A DNA stretch of 64,000 nucleotides, taken from contig NC_015726.1 in assembly GCF_000219215.1 (NCBI RefSeq), positions 2,790,001 to 2,854,000 on the forward strand. The letters are read 5' to 3'. Shown one piece after another: positions 55,701 to 63,947 of this stretch. Under the pieces are notes generated by a model. The model did not search any database. It was not told the origin of the DNA and saw only the letters and a program-made list of their open reading frames with translations. Every line of letters begins with the position of its first letter. Position 1 is the first letter of the stretch. Source of the stretch: Cupriavidus necator N-1. GTDB lineage: Bacteria > Pseudomonadota > Gammaproteobacteria > Burkholderiales > Burkholderiaceae. A program made the position numbers and the translations under genes.

Positions 55701-56620
55701 GGCTGAGCTCGCCGGCGCTGGTGCGGCTGACCGACGGGCAGACCGTCGCCGCCTACGCCGGCGACCTCCAGGGCCGCCTCTGGAAGTTCATCCTGAATGG
55801 CGGCCCATCCACCTGGAACGCTGCCGGGGCACTACCGTACTACGGCGGCGGCAACTACGGCCGGCCGCTGTTCCAGGCCCGCGATGCCAGCGGAAAACCG
55901 CAGCCGATCACGGTCCAGCCCAAATGGGTCTACGCGCCCGGAGGCTATATGGTGGTGTTCGGCACCGGGAAGTACCTGGAGCCTGCCGACACCATCACCA
56001 CCGGCACGCTGACCCGGAACGCCATGTACGGCATCTACGATGCCGGAGGCTCCCAGTCGATTGCAGACCGCAGCATGCTGAACCCGGTCACCTTGACCCG
56101 CAACAGCAAGGGCGCTTACGAATATTCGTCACGCAGCTATAGCCTCGGCTCAAAGACGGGACAGAAGGCGGGGTGGTACTTTGATTTCCCGGGCAACGGA
56201 GAACGCCAGGTCACCGCGCTCGTGCCGGCTTACGGAAAGATCTGGTTCAATTCGCTGATGACCGGTGATGACCTTTGCGGTGCCTCCAGCAACAGCGGCC
56301 GCTACCAGATCAATGCGCTGACCGGCATGCCCGCCACGGGGACATCGACCGGCGATCCCTCCACCTTCGGCATCCTGGGTGCGCCGGTGCTGATCCAGAC
56401 CAGGACCACGGTGGATCCGCAACGCAATGCTGTCGGCCAGATCACTACGCTGAAGTTCATCGACGTGTTTTCGTTCGGCGCATCGGGTGGCGGCCGCAGC
56501 GCAGACGCGTCGTTGTCCAGCAGGCCGCTTGTGTCCGGCAACACGGCCACCGACGGGGGGCATCCCACCACCGGGCGCCTTGGCTGGCGCGAGATTCGCA
56601 ATTTCGGAGCCGCAAAATGA
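52778..56620 (+). CDS. pilY1: Type IV pilus tip protein PilY1
   Basis: About 1280 residues. A signal peptide (FLFAAMAALLSLPAGALLA) is followed by a long N-terminal region and a C-terminal seven-bladed propeller (VFIGANDGMLHAFNAANGSE, TVLVSGMGGGAQGLFALNV). Acidic loops DVNENGNGSVGDE (from about 515) and DQNGDGNP (from about 544) look like calcium sites. PilY1 proteins sit at the pilus tip and act in adhesion and surface sensing. ATG 52778 (GGAG upstream) is preferred to ATG 52739, which would put 13 residues before the signal. Largest gene of the window; stop overlaps pilE. Confidence 0.93.
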   Translation: MSRIRKFLFAAMAALLSLPAGALLAATEQSSLATVKIAQAPLYGRNQNIHPNLLLTLSVEFPTVGAAYRSGTYSPATEYIGYFNPLKCYNYSGGDSNGYFVIAGDANTADHTCAGQFSGNFMNWATASAIDMLRYALTGGDRVVDTATQTILQRAVLQDSFFNSSSYFPRKTYDKASSVTPFTSRTLYITSCGNKVFFGDSTESGASCASPGKYKNQGTYLVRVQVCDASEAKSRTDLCKLYRTGYKPAGEMQRNADKVRFGAFGYLNDSANTRYGGVLRAPLKYVGPNTVDSNFNQASNLRREWDDDGVFIQNPESASENISGVINYLNQFGRSGAYKSLDPVGELYYESIRYLQGRQPTPEAIDNASAYKDGFPVYTQWTDPILASCQKNYVLAIADINTHWDRYIPGNGRTTYLSGGKPVSANDPARPADAMSKFSKYSFDVMTWTQAVADLESSGTSGNSRPDASLANLAGADTGSSGHGTYYMAGVAYWAHTYGFRPDMPELRVTTFSIDVNENGNGSVGDEQRRSQMYLAAKYGGFDDQNGDGNPFRTKGASGTTVTSNAEWESSGGSNVPANWFLAGQPAAMIASIKKVFAQIVNAAGTLSGVALTSSQVASDTLLFTPGFDQRWNGRLSALAVTNDPNTGVQISNTETWEAGKVLTARTAARNLLTWVPSGTVDNAGTGAGAGATFEWKSLNAAQKAALKIVPTETDTVAQSRLSYLRGERSQEQATGSTGTMRLRDSLLGDIVNSGPVYMAAPSGTIAESDYTTFYKAHSRRTAAVFIGANDGMLHAFNAANGSELFAYVPNAVFANLTQLTSPSYIHRPYVDATPAVAEARVGNAWQTVLVSGMGGGAQGLFALNVSDPASVGTGNVLWEFTDKDDADMGNVMSPPQIVKLFAGKDSDNKPVYKWFAMTGNGLNANDADGASNPAAPSVLFIVALDKPAGTPWQLGVNYWKISMAADATASIANGLSSPALVRLTDGQTVAAYAGDLQGRLWKFILNGGPSTWNAAGALPYYGGGNYGRPLFQARDASGKPQPITVQPKWVYAPGGYMVVFGTGKYLEPADTITTGTLTRNAMYGIYDAGGSQSIADRSMLNPVTLTRNSKGAYEYSSRSYSLGSKTGQKAGWYFDFPGNGERQVTALVPAYGKIWFNSLMTGDDLCGASSNSGRYQINALTGMPATGTSTGDPSTFGILGAPVLIQTRTTVDPQRNAVGQITTLKFIDVFSFGASGGGRSADASLSSRPLVSGNTATDGGHPTTGRLGWREIRNFGAAK

Positions 56621-57072
56621 AGCGCTGCCACGGTCACTGGCGTCACCACGCCAGCGGCTTCACGCTGATGGAGATGCTGATTGCCATCGCCATCCTTGGC
56701 ATCCTCGCCGGCATTGCGTATCCCAACTACGCTGAACATGTTGCCCGCGGGCGCCGCACCGAAGCCAAGGCCGCACTGATGACGGCCATGCAGGCACTGG
56801 AGCGTCGTTACGCACAGGCCAACTCCTACGTCGACCCCGCCGACAGCACGCGCGCCTGGCGCGGCTTCCCGCAAACCTCGGAAAGCGGCAACTACACGAT
56901 CGCATCCGGCGCGTGCACGGGCCTGGCATTCAACGAATGCGTGCAGGTCAGCGCCACGCCCGTCATCGCCGACAACCGGTGCGGCACGCTGCTGCTACGC
57001 AGCACCGGCGAGCGTGGCGTGCTGATCAACAATGTCACCGCCTTCGCGAACCTGCCCCAGGGATGCTGGTGA
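56617..57072 (+). CDS. pilE: Type IV pilin PilE
   Basis: 151 residues. Prepilin site GFTLMEMLIAIAILGILAGI (Phe +1, Glu +5), then HVARGRRTEAKAALMTAMQ and a C-terminal disulfide-loop region with Cys pairs (FNECVQ, DNRCGTLLLRSTG). It is a PilE/minor-pilin type with tight coupling to pilY1 (ATGA) and to the next gene (TGATG). In this operon it is more likely a minor pilin than the main fibre subunit. Confidence 0.9.
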   Translation: MKRCHGHWRHHASGFTLMEMLIAIAILGILAGIAYPNYAEHVARGRRTEAKAALMTAMQALERRYAQANSYVDPADSTRAWRGFPQTSESGNYTIASGACTGLAFNECVQVSATPVIADNRCGTLLLRSTGERGVLINNVTAFANLPQGCW

Positions 57073-57605
57073 TGCGCGATCAATCCCCCCAACCTCAGAC
57101 CGGGTTCACGCTGATCGAACTGCTGGTCACACTGGTCGTGCTGGCCATCCTCGCCGGCATGGCGGCACCCGCCTACACTTCGTTCATTCAGCGCAACACG
57201 CTTGCCACTGAAGCAGACGCGCTGGCTTCGTCGCTTTCCCTGGCACGGGCCAGTGCGCTATCGCGCAATAGCTGGGTCACCGTGGCGCCCGTCAGCAATG
57301 ACTGGCACAACGGCTGGACTGTCTGCCTGAACCCCAATCGAAACGCGGACTGCACTGGCCAAACCGCGCTGGTTCAGCATGTCCCCTCCGCCCAGGGATT
57401 GACTGTAGCGTTCTCCAGCACGCCGCAGTCGACGGTCCTCTCCTATTCGCCCGTAGGCTATACACGCACGCTGGCGGATGCGATGCAGTCTGCCCAGGTG
57501 CTGATGGGACTGGGCACCGGCAACCAGAAACTCATCGATATCAGCCAGTTGGGCAGGGTCCGCGTATGCGCGCCCGTGCCGACACAAACCTCGGTGTGTC
57601 AGTAA
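57072..57605 (+). CDS. fimT: GspH/FimT family minor pseudopilin
   Basis: 177 residues. Prepilin motif GFTLIELLVTLVVLAILAGM (Glu +5), the FimT helix LASSLSLARASALSRNSWVT, and the C-terminal PVGYTRT ... GRVRVC strands. Belongs to the GspH/FimT domain; such minor pilins help assembly and, for FimT, DNA binding. The start overlaps the pilE stop by one base. Last intact gene of the operon. Confidence 0.88.
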   Translation: MRDQSPQPQTGFTLIELLVTLVVLAILAGMAAPAYTSFIQRNTLATEADALASSLSLARASALSRNSWVTVAPVSNDWHNGWTVCLNPNRNADCTGQTALVQHVPSAQGLTVAFSSTPQSTVLSYSPVGYTRTLADAMQSAQVLMGLGTGNQKLIDISQLGRVRVCAPVPTQTSVCQ

Positions 57606-57749
57606 GCGAGGCTGCTTGGTAGCTGTTCCCAGGAAGACCGAAACAACATTCTGCAAATCCTTCACGCTTAGGCACGTATTCGCCTGCTCGCGACAGCTAG
57701 TCTGACGGTCCCTGCCAGTCTCGGTGACCGCCCATAAGGCGCCGACCCG

Positions 57750-58160
57750 TTGCCAACACCCGGCGCCGCCGTCGCAGGCCCTGCCATCGCGATTCCCGCG
57801 TGGCACGGCCACCTGATGCGGGGATGGCCGGCGCAGGCGCGTACCGCGCTGACCGAGGGAATGCTGCAACTGGAGCGCCACGCCGTCGGCGCCATGACGT
57901 TTTTTGCCGCCGAGCCCGGTGCCGAAGTGGCCGCCGGGGAATGGCCACTTCCCGTACCCGCCGCCGGCATCGTGCGTCATATCGTGACAGCCGCGGCATG
58001 CCCGCAGGCCGCCCTGGATACCTGTGTTGAATTACATGCCGTCCCGCAGCGGCCCGACCCGGAGTGCGGCGTGCTGATCCTGCGCAGCACCGGACAGTGG
58101 CTGGCGCTGCCCGAAGGTGAAGCCGTGCCGCGGCCGCTTCCGTCCATTGCTGAAGGCGCG
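57750..58160 (+). pseudogene. Decayed PilE-like pilin, N-terminus missing
   Basis: Translation from TTG 57750 resembles pilE from its mid helix on: HLMRGWPAQARTALTEGMLQ aligns with HVARGRRTEAKAALMTAMQ, and PECGVLILRSTG with DNRCGTLLLRSTG. The prepilin peptidase site and first hydrophobic helix are absent; an in-frame TAA at 57735 stops any extension, and no such helix is found in the other frames. Probably a remnant of a duplicated pilE. Confidence 0.65.
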
Positions 58161-58707
58161 ATGGCCCGCCACGCACTCCGCCGCCGCCATGGCCTGACCC
58201 TGGCCGAGCTGCTCGCCGGCCTGGCCGTCCTGGCACTGCTGGCGGCGGCATCCTATCCGGTGTTCAGCGGCCTGCTCGCCCGGCAACAGGTCACACCTGC
58301 GGCCGACCGGCTGGCGGCCTCGCTGGCGCCGGCGCGGGCCACCGCACTGGCGCGCCGCCTCGAGGTGACGCTGCAGCCGCTGCCGGGCGAGGCGACGCTG
58401 GGCCCCGGCTGGCAACTGGTCACGGCAGACGGCGACCCGGAGCGACGCGCGGTGCTGTCCGTGGTGGAACCGGGCATGCCCTGCCTGTGGGTGACGGCGC
58501 CAGACCGCCCGCGGCACGAATGTGCTGAAATTCCTGCCTGTGGGATACTCTCGATCTGAGCAGGGCGGTTTCCAGGCCGCCACTTTCACGCTCGGCTGCC
58601 GTGGCGAGCAGCGGCAAGTCAGGCTGGGCGCGCAGGGACGTATCCGACTCTGCACACCCGGCTGCGACGCTGACTGCGATGCGACGGAGTCCTCCGGACC
58701 ACCATAA
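58161..58707 (+). pseudogene. Frameshifted GspH/FimT-like pilin
   Basis: An intact start and prepilin helix (GLTLAELLAGLAVLALLAAA) are followed by a FimT-like body, but the frame ends at TGA 58557-58559. The expected C-terminal part (LKFLPVGYSRS ... GRIRLC, parallel to PVGYTRT ... GRVRVC of fimT) continues in the +1 frame to TAA 58705-58707, so one indel lies roughly within 58440-58515. It is adjacent to the decayed PilE-like gene, copying the pilE-fimT order. A sequencing error is possible but less likely given the neighbour's decay. Confidence 0.65.
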
Positions 58708-58760
58708 CCCCGGCAGCCCTGTATTCCAGATCGCTGCGCCAAGGCAAACGCAACCGCCGA

Positions 58761-59876
58761 ATGTTTTCCGATACCGACCACGCCGCCATGCAACAGGCCC
58801 TTGCGCTCGCCGCGCGGGGCATGTTCAACACCACGCCCAACCCGCGCGTCGGCTGCGTGCTCGTCAAGGATGGCCAGGTCATCGGCCAGGGGTTCACCCA
58901 GCCGGCCGGGCAGGATCATGCCGAGATCCAGGCGATGAAGGACGCGCTGGCGCGCGGGCTGGACCCGGCCGGCGCCACCGCCTATGTCACGCTGGAGCCG
59001 TGCAGCCATTTCGGGCGCACGCCGCCGTGCGCCGATGCGCTGGTGCGCGCGGGCGTGGCGCGCGTGGTGGCGGCCATGGAAGACCCCAACCCTTCGGTGT
59101 CCGGGCGCGGCCTGCAGCGGTTGCGCGAGGCCGGCGTCGACGTGCGCTGCGGCCTGCTGGAAAAGGAAGCGCGCGACCTGAATATCGGCTTTGTCTCACG
59201 CATGACGCGCGGGCTGCCGTGGGTGCGCGTCAAGGTGGCGGCATCGATGGACGGCGGCACCGCGCTGCATGACGGCACCAGCCAGTGGATCACCGGCCAG
59301 GCCGCGCGCGACGACGGCCATGCCTGGCGCGCACGTGCGTGCGCGATCCTGACCGGCATCGGCACCGTGCGCGACGACAACCCCGCGCTGACGGTGCGGG
59401 CCATCGCCACGCTGCGCCAGCCGCAGCGGGTGCTGGTCGATTCGCGACTGGAGGTCCCGTTGGACGCGCGGATCCTAACGCCGGACACTGGCGAGTTCGC
59501 CAAGCCGGTGCTGGTGTTCTGCGCGGTGGAGGACCGGCAGCGCCAGCGCGCACTGGAAAGCCGTGGCGCCGAAGTCGTGGTCCTGCCCAACCCGCACGGC
59601 AAGGTCGAGTTGCGCCGCATGTTGGAAGAACTCGGCCGGCGCGGCATCAACGAGCTGCACGTGGAGGCCGGCTTCAAGCTCAACGGTTCGCTGGTGCGCG
59701 AGCACTGCGCCGACGAGCTGCTGATCTACCTCGCGCCCAAGCTGCTGGGCGATGCCCAGGGCATGTTCAACCTGCCGCCGCTGGCGCGGCTGCAGGACGC
59801 CGCGCAGTTCCGCTGGCATGAGATCCGGCAGATCGGCGACGACCTGCGGCTGATCGCCCGGCGCAACGACGCGTAG
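58761..59876 (+). CDS. ribD: Bifunctional riboflavin deaminase/reductase RibD
   Basis: 371 residues: N-terminal deaminase with zinc ligands His 53, Cys 81 and Cys 90 and catalytic Glu 55 (HAEIQAM, PCSHFGRTPPC), and C-terminal reductase domain (VRVKVAASMDGGTAL, HVEAGFKLNGSLV). It performs the second and third steps of riboflavin synthesis. Length typical. ribE follows 60 nt downstream, so they are likely one operon. Confidence 0.97.
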   Translation: MFSDTDHAAMQQALALAARGMFNTTPNPRVGCVLVKDGQVIGQGFTQPAGQDHAEIQAMKDALARGLDPAGATAYVTLEPCSHFGRTPPCADALVRAGVARVVAAMEDPNPSVSGRGLQRLREAGVDVRCGLLEKEARDLNIGFVSRMTRGLPWVRVKVAASMDGGTALHDGTSQWITGQAARDDGHAWRARACAILTGIGTVRDDNPALTVRAIATLRQPQRVLVDSRLEVPLDARILTPDTGEFAKPVLVFCAVEDRQRQRALESRGAEVVVLPNPHGKVELRRMLEELGRRGINELHVEAGFKLNGSLVREHCADELLIYLAPKLLGDAQGMFNLPPLARLQDAAQFRWHEIRQIGDDLRLIARRNDA

Positions 59877-59936
59877 TGCGACACACACCGGCACCGCGTA
59901 TCCAGATTCCAAATACCCTAAGCAGAAGACACCACC

Positions 59937-60557
59937 ATGTTTACAGGCATTGTCGCGGCAGTCGGCCGCATTGAATCCATTACCCCGCTGGGCGCCGCCG
60001 ATGCCGGCGTGCGCTTGCGCATCGCCGCGGGCGGGCTGGACCTGTCGGACGTCATCATCGGCGACAGCATCGCCATCCAGGGCGCGTGCATGACCGTGAT
60101 CGCCATGGCGCCCGACAGTTTCGACGTCGAAGTCTCGCGCGAGTCGCTGGACAAGACCGTGGGGCTGGAGAGCACCGGCCGTGTCAACCTGGAAAAGGCC
60201 CTGCGCCTGGCCGACCGCCTGGGCGGCCACCTGGTGTCCGGGCACGTCGACGGCCTGGGCGAAGTCGTGCACTTCGCGCCGGTGGGCGAATCGCATGAAC
60301 TGCGCATCCGCGCCCCGCGCGTGCTGGCACGCTACCTGGCATACAAGGGCTCGGTCGTGGTCAACGGCGTGTCGCTGACCGTCAACCGCGTCAATGACGA
60401 AGCCGACGGCTGCGTGTTCTCCATCAACCTGATCCCGCACACCGTGGAAGTCACCACGCTGCAGGAACTCAAGCCGGGCGCGCGCGTCAACCTGGAGATC
60501 GACCTGATCGCCCGCTATGTGGAGCGGATGCTGTCGACCGCGCAGGCCCCCGCGTAA
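59937..60557 (+). CDS. ribE: Riboflavin synthase alpha chain RibE
   Basis: 206 residues, starting with the invariant MFTGIV. Two homologous barrel halves are visible: the first with IGDSIAIQGACMTV and VSRESLDKT, the second with GHLVSGHVDGLG and VVVNGVSLTV. It dismutates two 6,7-dimethyl-8-ribityllumazine to riboflavin. No FMN riboswitch was recognised upstream. Convergent with the small gene at 60567. Confidence 0.97.
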   Translation: MFTGIVAAVGRIESITPLGAADAGVRLRIAAGGLDLSDVIIGDSIAIQGACMTVIAMAPDSFDVEVSRESLDKTVGLESTGRVNLEKALRLADRLGGHLVSGHVDGLGEVVHFAPVGESHELRIRAPRVLARYLAYKGSVVVNGVSLTVNRVNDEADGCVFSINLIPHTVEVTTLQELKPGARVNLEIDLIARYVERMLSTAQAPA

Positions 60558-60566
60558 TACCGCGGG

Positions 60567-60809
60567 CTACCTGTCCTCGTCGGGCACGTTATAGGTCTCG
60601 CGCAGCTTGTCGGTGAAGGGACGCAGCGCTTCCACGCAGGCGCTGCTGTTGCCGCCCTCCATCGTGGACAGGCTCCAGTTGCAGCCGCCGGTGTCCGGCG
60701 CGTGCCAGACCACATCGCCAAAGCAGGCGCCCTCGCAAGCGGCGAACTTCGACTGCTCGGCGCGTACCAGGGCACGCAGTTCGGCCTTGTTCTTGATCTG
60801 CCTCGACAT
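60567..60809 (-). CDS. Small Cys-containing protein of unknown function
   Basis: 80 residues with an AAGGAG site before ATG 60809. It contains four Cys (ACEGACFGD, GGCNWS, SACVE) and a conserved-looking WHAPDTGGCNWSLSTMEGG core, ending in a charged tail. No signal peptide. It is convergent with ribE, only 9 nt between stops. Not recognised; the Cys pattern could be metal or disulfide related. Confidence 0.6.
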   Translation of the reverse strand: MSRQIKNKAELRALVRAEQSKFAACEGACFGDVVWHAPDTGGCNWSLSTMEGGNSSACVEALRPFTDKLRETYNVPDEDR

Positions 60810-61276
60810 CTTTGTCTCCTTTGTTGTGCAAAGTCCGCGGGCGCGATCGGGCTGGCGCCCTGATTTGAAGTCCGAACCGCCGCTTGCCAGCGCGGCGGCA
60901 TTCAGGGCGGGGCGTGCCCTTTTGTCCCGAGCATACGCTGACAACCCCCTCCTGTGGCAATTTGCTTGCGCTGTCGCCCCCCGGGGAAGGTGCGCCGCGC
61001 GGGGCCCGGCGGCTTTGTTGTAAGTCAGCTGGTTCCTGCAACGCCCTAGGCCTAGAATGGTTAAGCAGCGCTTGCAGTCCATGTATGCCCACAGGCGCTC
61101 GCCACTCGTTCCCGGGCCTCCCCCCTCGACAACGTCTAGCACTGGTGGCTGCTGAAGCCACTCACGGGGACCACCTGGACCTTCATGCACCCCTGCCCGC
61201 CGCGCCGCGCGCTCGTCCGCGAGCTGGCGCCCCCGCCGTTGCTTTCGATTGCCGGCCGGATTGCTGCCCGGCACCC
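60810..61276. other. Intergenic region without recognised features
   Basis: 467 nt between a leftward and a rightward small gene. GC-rich with scattered open frames but no convincing gene; no terminator or operator was recognised. It must hold the promoters of both divergent genes. Confidence 0.3.
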
Positions 61277-61573
61277 ATGAAGGAACTCACTGTGCCCGAT
61301 CCCACCGCCAGAATCCTGTATCAGCGACTTCCGGCCACGCGCCTGCTGCGTGACCGGCATCCCACTGCGCCGATGCGCGCGCGCCTTGGCTTTGTGCGCC
61401 TGGCCGCGACCCACCTGCACCGTGCCGTCACGCTGCTGATCGACTGGGACCAGGCCGTGGGCGACGGATGGCCGCGGCTGCAGCCACCGTCCTCACCCCT
61501 GGCGAAGACATTCCGGCGCCCCGGCGCCCGGCGTTTCGCAGGCTTTCCGTGGTCCAGCGGCAAATGGACCTGA
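61277..61573 (+). CDS. Hypothetical small basic protein
   Basis: Up to 98 residues, Arg/Pro-rich (TARILYQRLPATRLLRDRH; ARLGFVRLAATHLHRAVTLL). The ATG at 61277 has no ribosome site, whereas GTG 61292 has AAGGA upstream and may be the real start. It is followed 19 nt later by a membrane protein gene, suggesting an operon. No domain recognised; the coding status is moderately supported by context only. Confidence 0.4.
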   Translation: MKELTVPDPTARILYQRLPATRLLRDRHPTAPMRARLGFVRLAATHLHRAVTLLIDWDQAVGDGWPRLQPPSSPLAKTFRRPGARRFAGFPWSSGKWT

Positions 61574-61592
61574 CATCAAGCGAGGCATCACC

Positions 61593-62180
61593 ATGCTCAC
61601 CCTACTGTATTTCCGGCTGAACGACATTGCCGCGGCAAGGCGCGCGCACGCGCAGCTTGGCGAGCTGGCCGCGACTCTCGCACGCATCGACGGCCCTTGG
61701 TTCTTCCTGCGCGACGACCAGCCGGCCGAAGGCCTGCCCTCGCCCCACGCGGCGCAGATCACCTATCGCAATGAAGTCGCGGCGGCCGGCCTGGTCGCCG
61801 GCGCACTGCTGGTGGCCTGGATCGTGTTCCGCTACGGCACGCCGGCCAACGCGGCCGCGGGCTTCATGGCCTACCTCGGCGGCATGGCGCTTGGCGCCGT
61901 GATCGGCCGGTGGCTGGGCAGCGTGATCGGTGCCCGGGTCATGCGCGCCGGCCTGAGGCGGCAGAAGCGGCAAATGACGGCAGGCCAGCTGATGATGATC
62001 TGCGCGTGCGACCCGCACGCAAAGGGGCGGCTCTGCGAGATCGCCCAGGATGCCGGCGCCGCCGCCATCGACACACAGCATAGCCGGCTGCACCTGCGCG
62101 GCTGGCTGACGGACCGCCACTGGCCCGCATGGCTTTCAGGCCATGGCCAGCGTGCTGTCCCACAAAGGAAACAAGCATGA
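61593..62180 (+). CDS. Hypothetical membrane protein
   Basis: 195 residues: a soluble N-terminal part with WFFLRDDQPAEGLPSPHAAQ, then two hydrophobic segments (AAGLVAGALLVAWIVF and AAAGFMAYLGGMALGAVIG) and a basic C-terminal region with MMICACDPHAKGRL. Gene stop overlaps the next start (ATGA). Function unknown; the layout suggests an inner-membrane protein with cytoplasmic ends. Confidence 0.6.
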   Translation: MLTLLYFRLNDIAAARRAHAQLGELAATLARIDGPWFFLRDDQPAEGLPSPHAAQITYRNEVAAAGLVAGALLVAWIVFRYGTPANAAAGFMAYLGGMALGAVIGRWLGSVIGARVMRAGLRRQKRQMTAGQLMMICACDPHAKGRLCEIAQDAGAAAIDTQHSRLHLRGWLTDRHWPAWLSGHGQRAVPQRKQA

Positions 62181-62422
62181 GCGAGAGTTTTTTCTATCAG
62201 CATTGCCACGTCGTCGTGACACTGGCCGAGGTCACCTTCGGCAAGTGGGAATGGGCCTATGCGCTGGACGCGCATGCCAGGTTCACCAAGCCCAACGCCG
62301 GCTTCCTCACGCGCGAGCTCGCGCTGGCTGACGCGACCCGCGCGGCCAGGGCGCGCATCGCCAGGACCTCGCGGCTGCGCACCGCAGGCCACGACGCCAC
62401 ACCGCTGGCCGTCGCCGCATAG
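62177..62422 (+). CDS. Hypothetical protein, 81 residues
   Basis: AAAGGA seven bases before the ATG and a four-base overlap with the membrane protein gene support translation. Sequence includes FYQHCHVVVTLAEVTFGKW and a basic C-terminal half. The last 16 codons and the stop lie inside a 120-bp tandem duplication, so the C-terminus is duplicated downstream. No domain recognised. Confidence 0.55.
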   Translation: MSESFFYQHCHVVVTLAEVTFGKWEWAYALDAHARFTKPNAGFLTRELALADATRAARARIARTSRLRTAGHDATPLAVAA

Positions 62423-62611
62423 GCCCCCGCCGAGCCTGGCGCCGGCGCCCTGCCGGCAACGGGGCGGCCCATGCAGCACCGCACTCCTCACTGGCTGCGC
62501 ACCGCAGGCCACGACGCCACACCGCTGGCCGTCGCCGCATAGGCCCCCGCCGAGCCTGGCGCCGGCGCCCTGCCGGCAACGGGGCGGCCCATGCAGCACC
62601 GCACTCCTCAC
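62373..62611. repeat. Perfect 120-bp tandem duplication
   Basis: 62373-62491 and 62493-62611 are identical over 119 bases with a 120-bp period. The first copy covers the 3' end of the 81-residue gene and following non-coding DNA. Perfect identity implies a recent event. Confidence 0.9.
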
Positions 62612-62685
62612 CCGCTTCAGGCAGGCGCCGTACTTTCCGGTGCCGTCGCCTCCCGCATTGCCTGCCTTGGCGTACAATACCCGGC

Positions 62686-62714
62686 TTGACTGGGCGACCT
62701 GCCGGGCGTATATG
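62686..62714 (+). promoter_or_regulatory. Sigma-70 type promoter for ribBA
   Basis: TTGACT (62686-62691) and TATATG (62709-62714), spacing 17 bp, upstream of ribBA. Transcription would start near 62721, about 117 nt before the gene. The rest of the 415-nt gap (62423-62837) holds the duplication and no gene. Confidence 0.55.
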
Positions 62715-62837
62715 GCCTAGCCGGCCCGGCCCGACGCCCCGCCTCAGTCCGGCCGCTTTCAACCGCGGCCATGGTTCCTGCCCCAGCTATTCGCCGGTTT
62801 TTCGCTCGATTCGCCCCAATTTGCCGTTCAGCACGCC

Positions 62838-63947
62838 ATGAAAATCGCCCGTACCGAAGACATCATTGCCGACATCCGCGCCGGCCGCATGGTCATCCTC
62901 GTCGATGAGGAAGACCGCGAGAATGAAGGCGACCTGGTGCTGGCTGCCGATTTCGTCACACCGGAAGCTATCAATTTCATGGCCAAGCACGGCCGCGGGC
63001 TGATCTGCCTGACCCTGACCGCCGAGCGCTGCCGCCAGCTGGACCTGCACCCGATGGTCAGCCGCAACGGCACCCAGCACGGCACCAACTTCACCGTGTC
63101 GATCGAGGCCGCCGAAGGCGTGACCACTGGCATTTCCGCCGCCGACCGCGCCCGCACCGTGCAGGCCGCCGTCGCCCGCGATGCCAAGTCGGCCGACCTG
63201 GTCCAGCCCGGCCATATCTTCCCGCTGACGGCCCAGCCCGGCGGTGTGCTGATCCGCGCCGGCCATACCGAGGCCGGCTGCGACCTGGGCGCGCTGGCAG
63301 GCCTGACGCCAGCGGCCGTGATCTGCGAGATCATGAAGGACGACGGCACCATGGCGCGCCTGCCGGACCTGATCGAGTTCGCGCAGGAACATGACCTGAA
63401 GATCGGCACCATTGCCGACCTGATCCACTACCGCAGCCGCACTGAGAGCATTATCGAGCGTGTGGGCGAGCGCGACATGCAGACCCCCTACGGCACCTTC
63501 CGCAGCATCGCCTACCGCGACAAGCCCACCGGCCAGGCGCACCTGGCGCTGGTCAAGGGTTCGCCCGCGCCGGACCAGGAAACGCTGGTGCGCGTGCACG
63601 AGCCCTTCTCGGTGCTGGACCTGCTGGAAGTGAAGCGCACCACGCACTCGTGGAGCATCCCCGCCGCGCTGGAAGCCATCGCCGGCGCCGATAATGGCGT
63701 GGTGGTGCTGCTGAACTGCGGCGACTCGGCCGACCAGCTGTTCACGCAGTTCAGCGCGCTGGACGCGCCGCAGTCGCGCCCGCGCCGCAAGCCGGACCTG
63801 CGCACCTACGGCATGGGCGCGCAGATCCTGAAGGACGTCGGGGTGGGCAGGATGCGCGTGCTGGCGTCGCCGCAGCGCATGCCCAGCATGACCGGCTTCG
63901 ACCTCGAAGTCACCGGCTACCAACCCATGAACGGCCAGGCCGACTGA
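62838..63947 (+). CDS. ribBA: 3,4-dihydroxy-2-butanone 4-phosphate synthase with degenerate GTP cyclohydrolase II domain
   Basis: 369 residues. The N-terminal RibB domain is intact ([39 protein letters not shown]). The C-terminal RibA-like domain (from about 205) lacks the zinc-binding Cys triad of GTP cyclohydrolase II: where RVHSECLTGD is expected it reads [10 protein letters not shown]. This matches the RibBX variant described in proteobacteria, so only DHBP synthase activity is expected and RibA must come from another gene. Part of the rib cluster with ribD and ribE but with its own promoter. Confidence 0.93.
   Translation: MKIARTEDIIADIRAGRMVILVDEEDRENEGDLVLAADFVTPEAINFMAKHGRGLICLTLTAERCRQLDLHPMVSRNGTQHGTNFTVSIEAAEGVTTGISAADRARTVQAAVARDAKSADLVQPGHIFPLTAQPGGVLIRAGHTEAGCDLGALAGLTPAAVICEIMKDDGTMARLPDLIEFAQEHDLKIGTIADLIHYRSRTESIIERVGERDMQTPYGTFRSIAYRDKPTGQAHLALVKGSPAPDQETLVRVHEPFSVLDLLEVKRTTHSWSIPAALEAIAGADNGVVVLLNCGDSADQLFTQFSALDAPQSRPRRKPDLRTYGMGAQILKDVGVGRMRVLASPQRMPSMTGFDLEVTGYQPMNGQAD

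Noticed and set aside
58700..62837. An FMN riboswitch before ribD, ribE or ribBA
   Set aside because: The conserved RFN core was looked for in these gaps and not found; only a promoter before ribBA was recognised.
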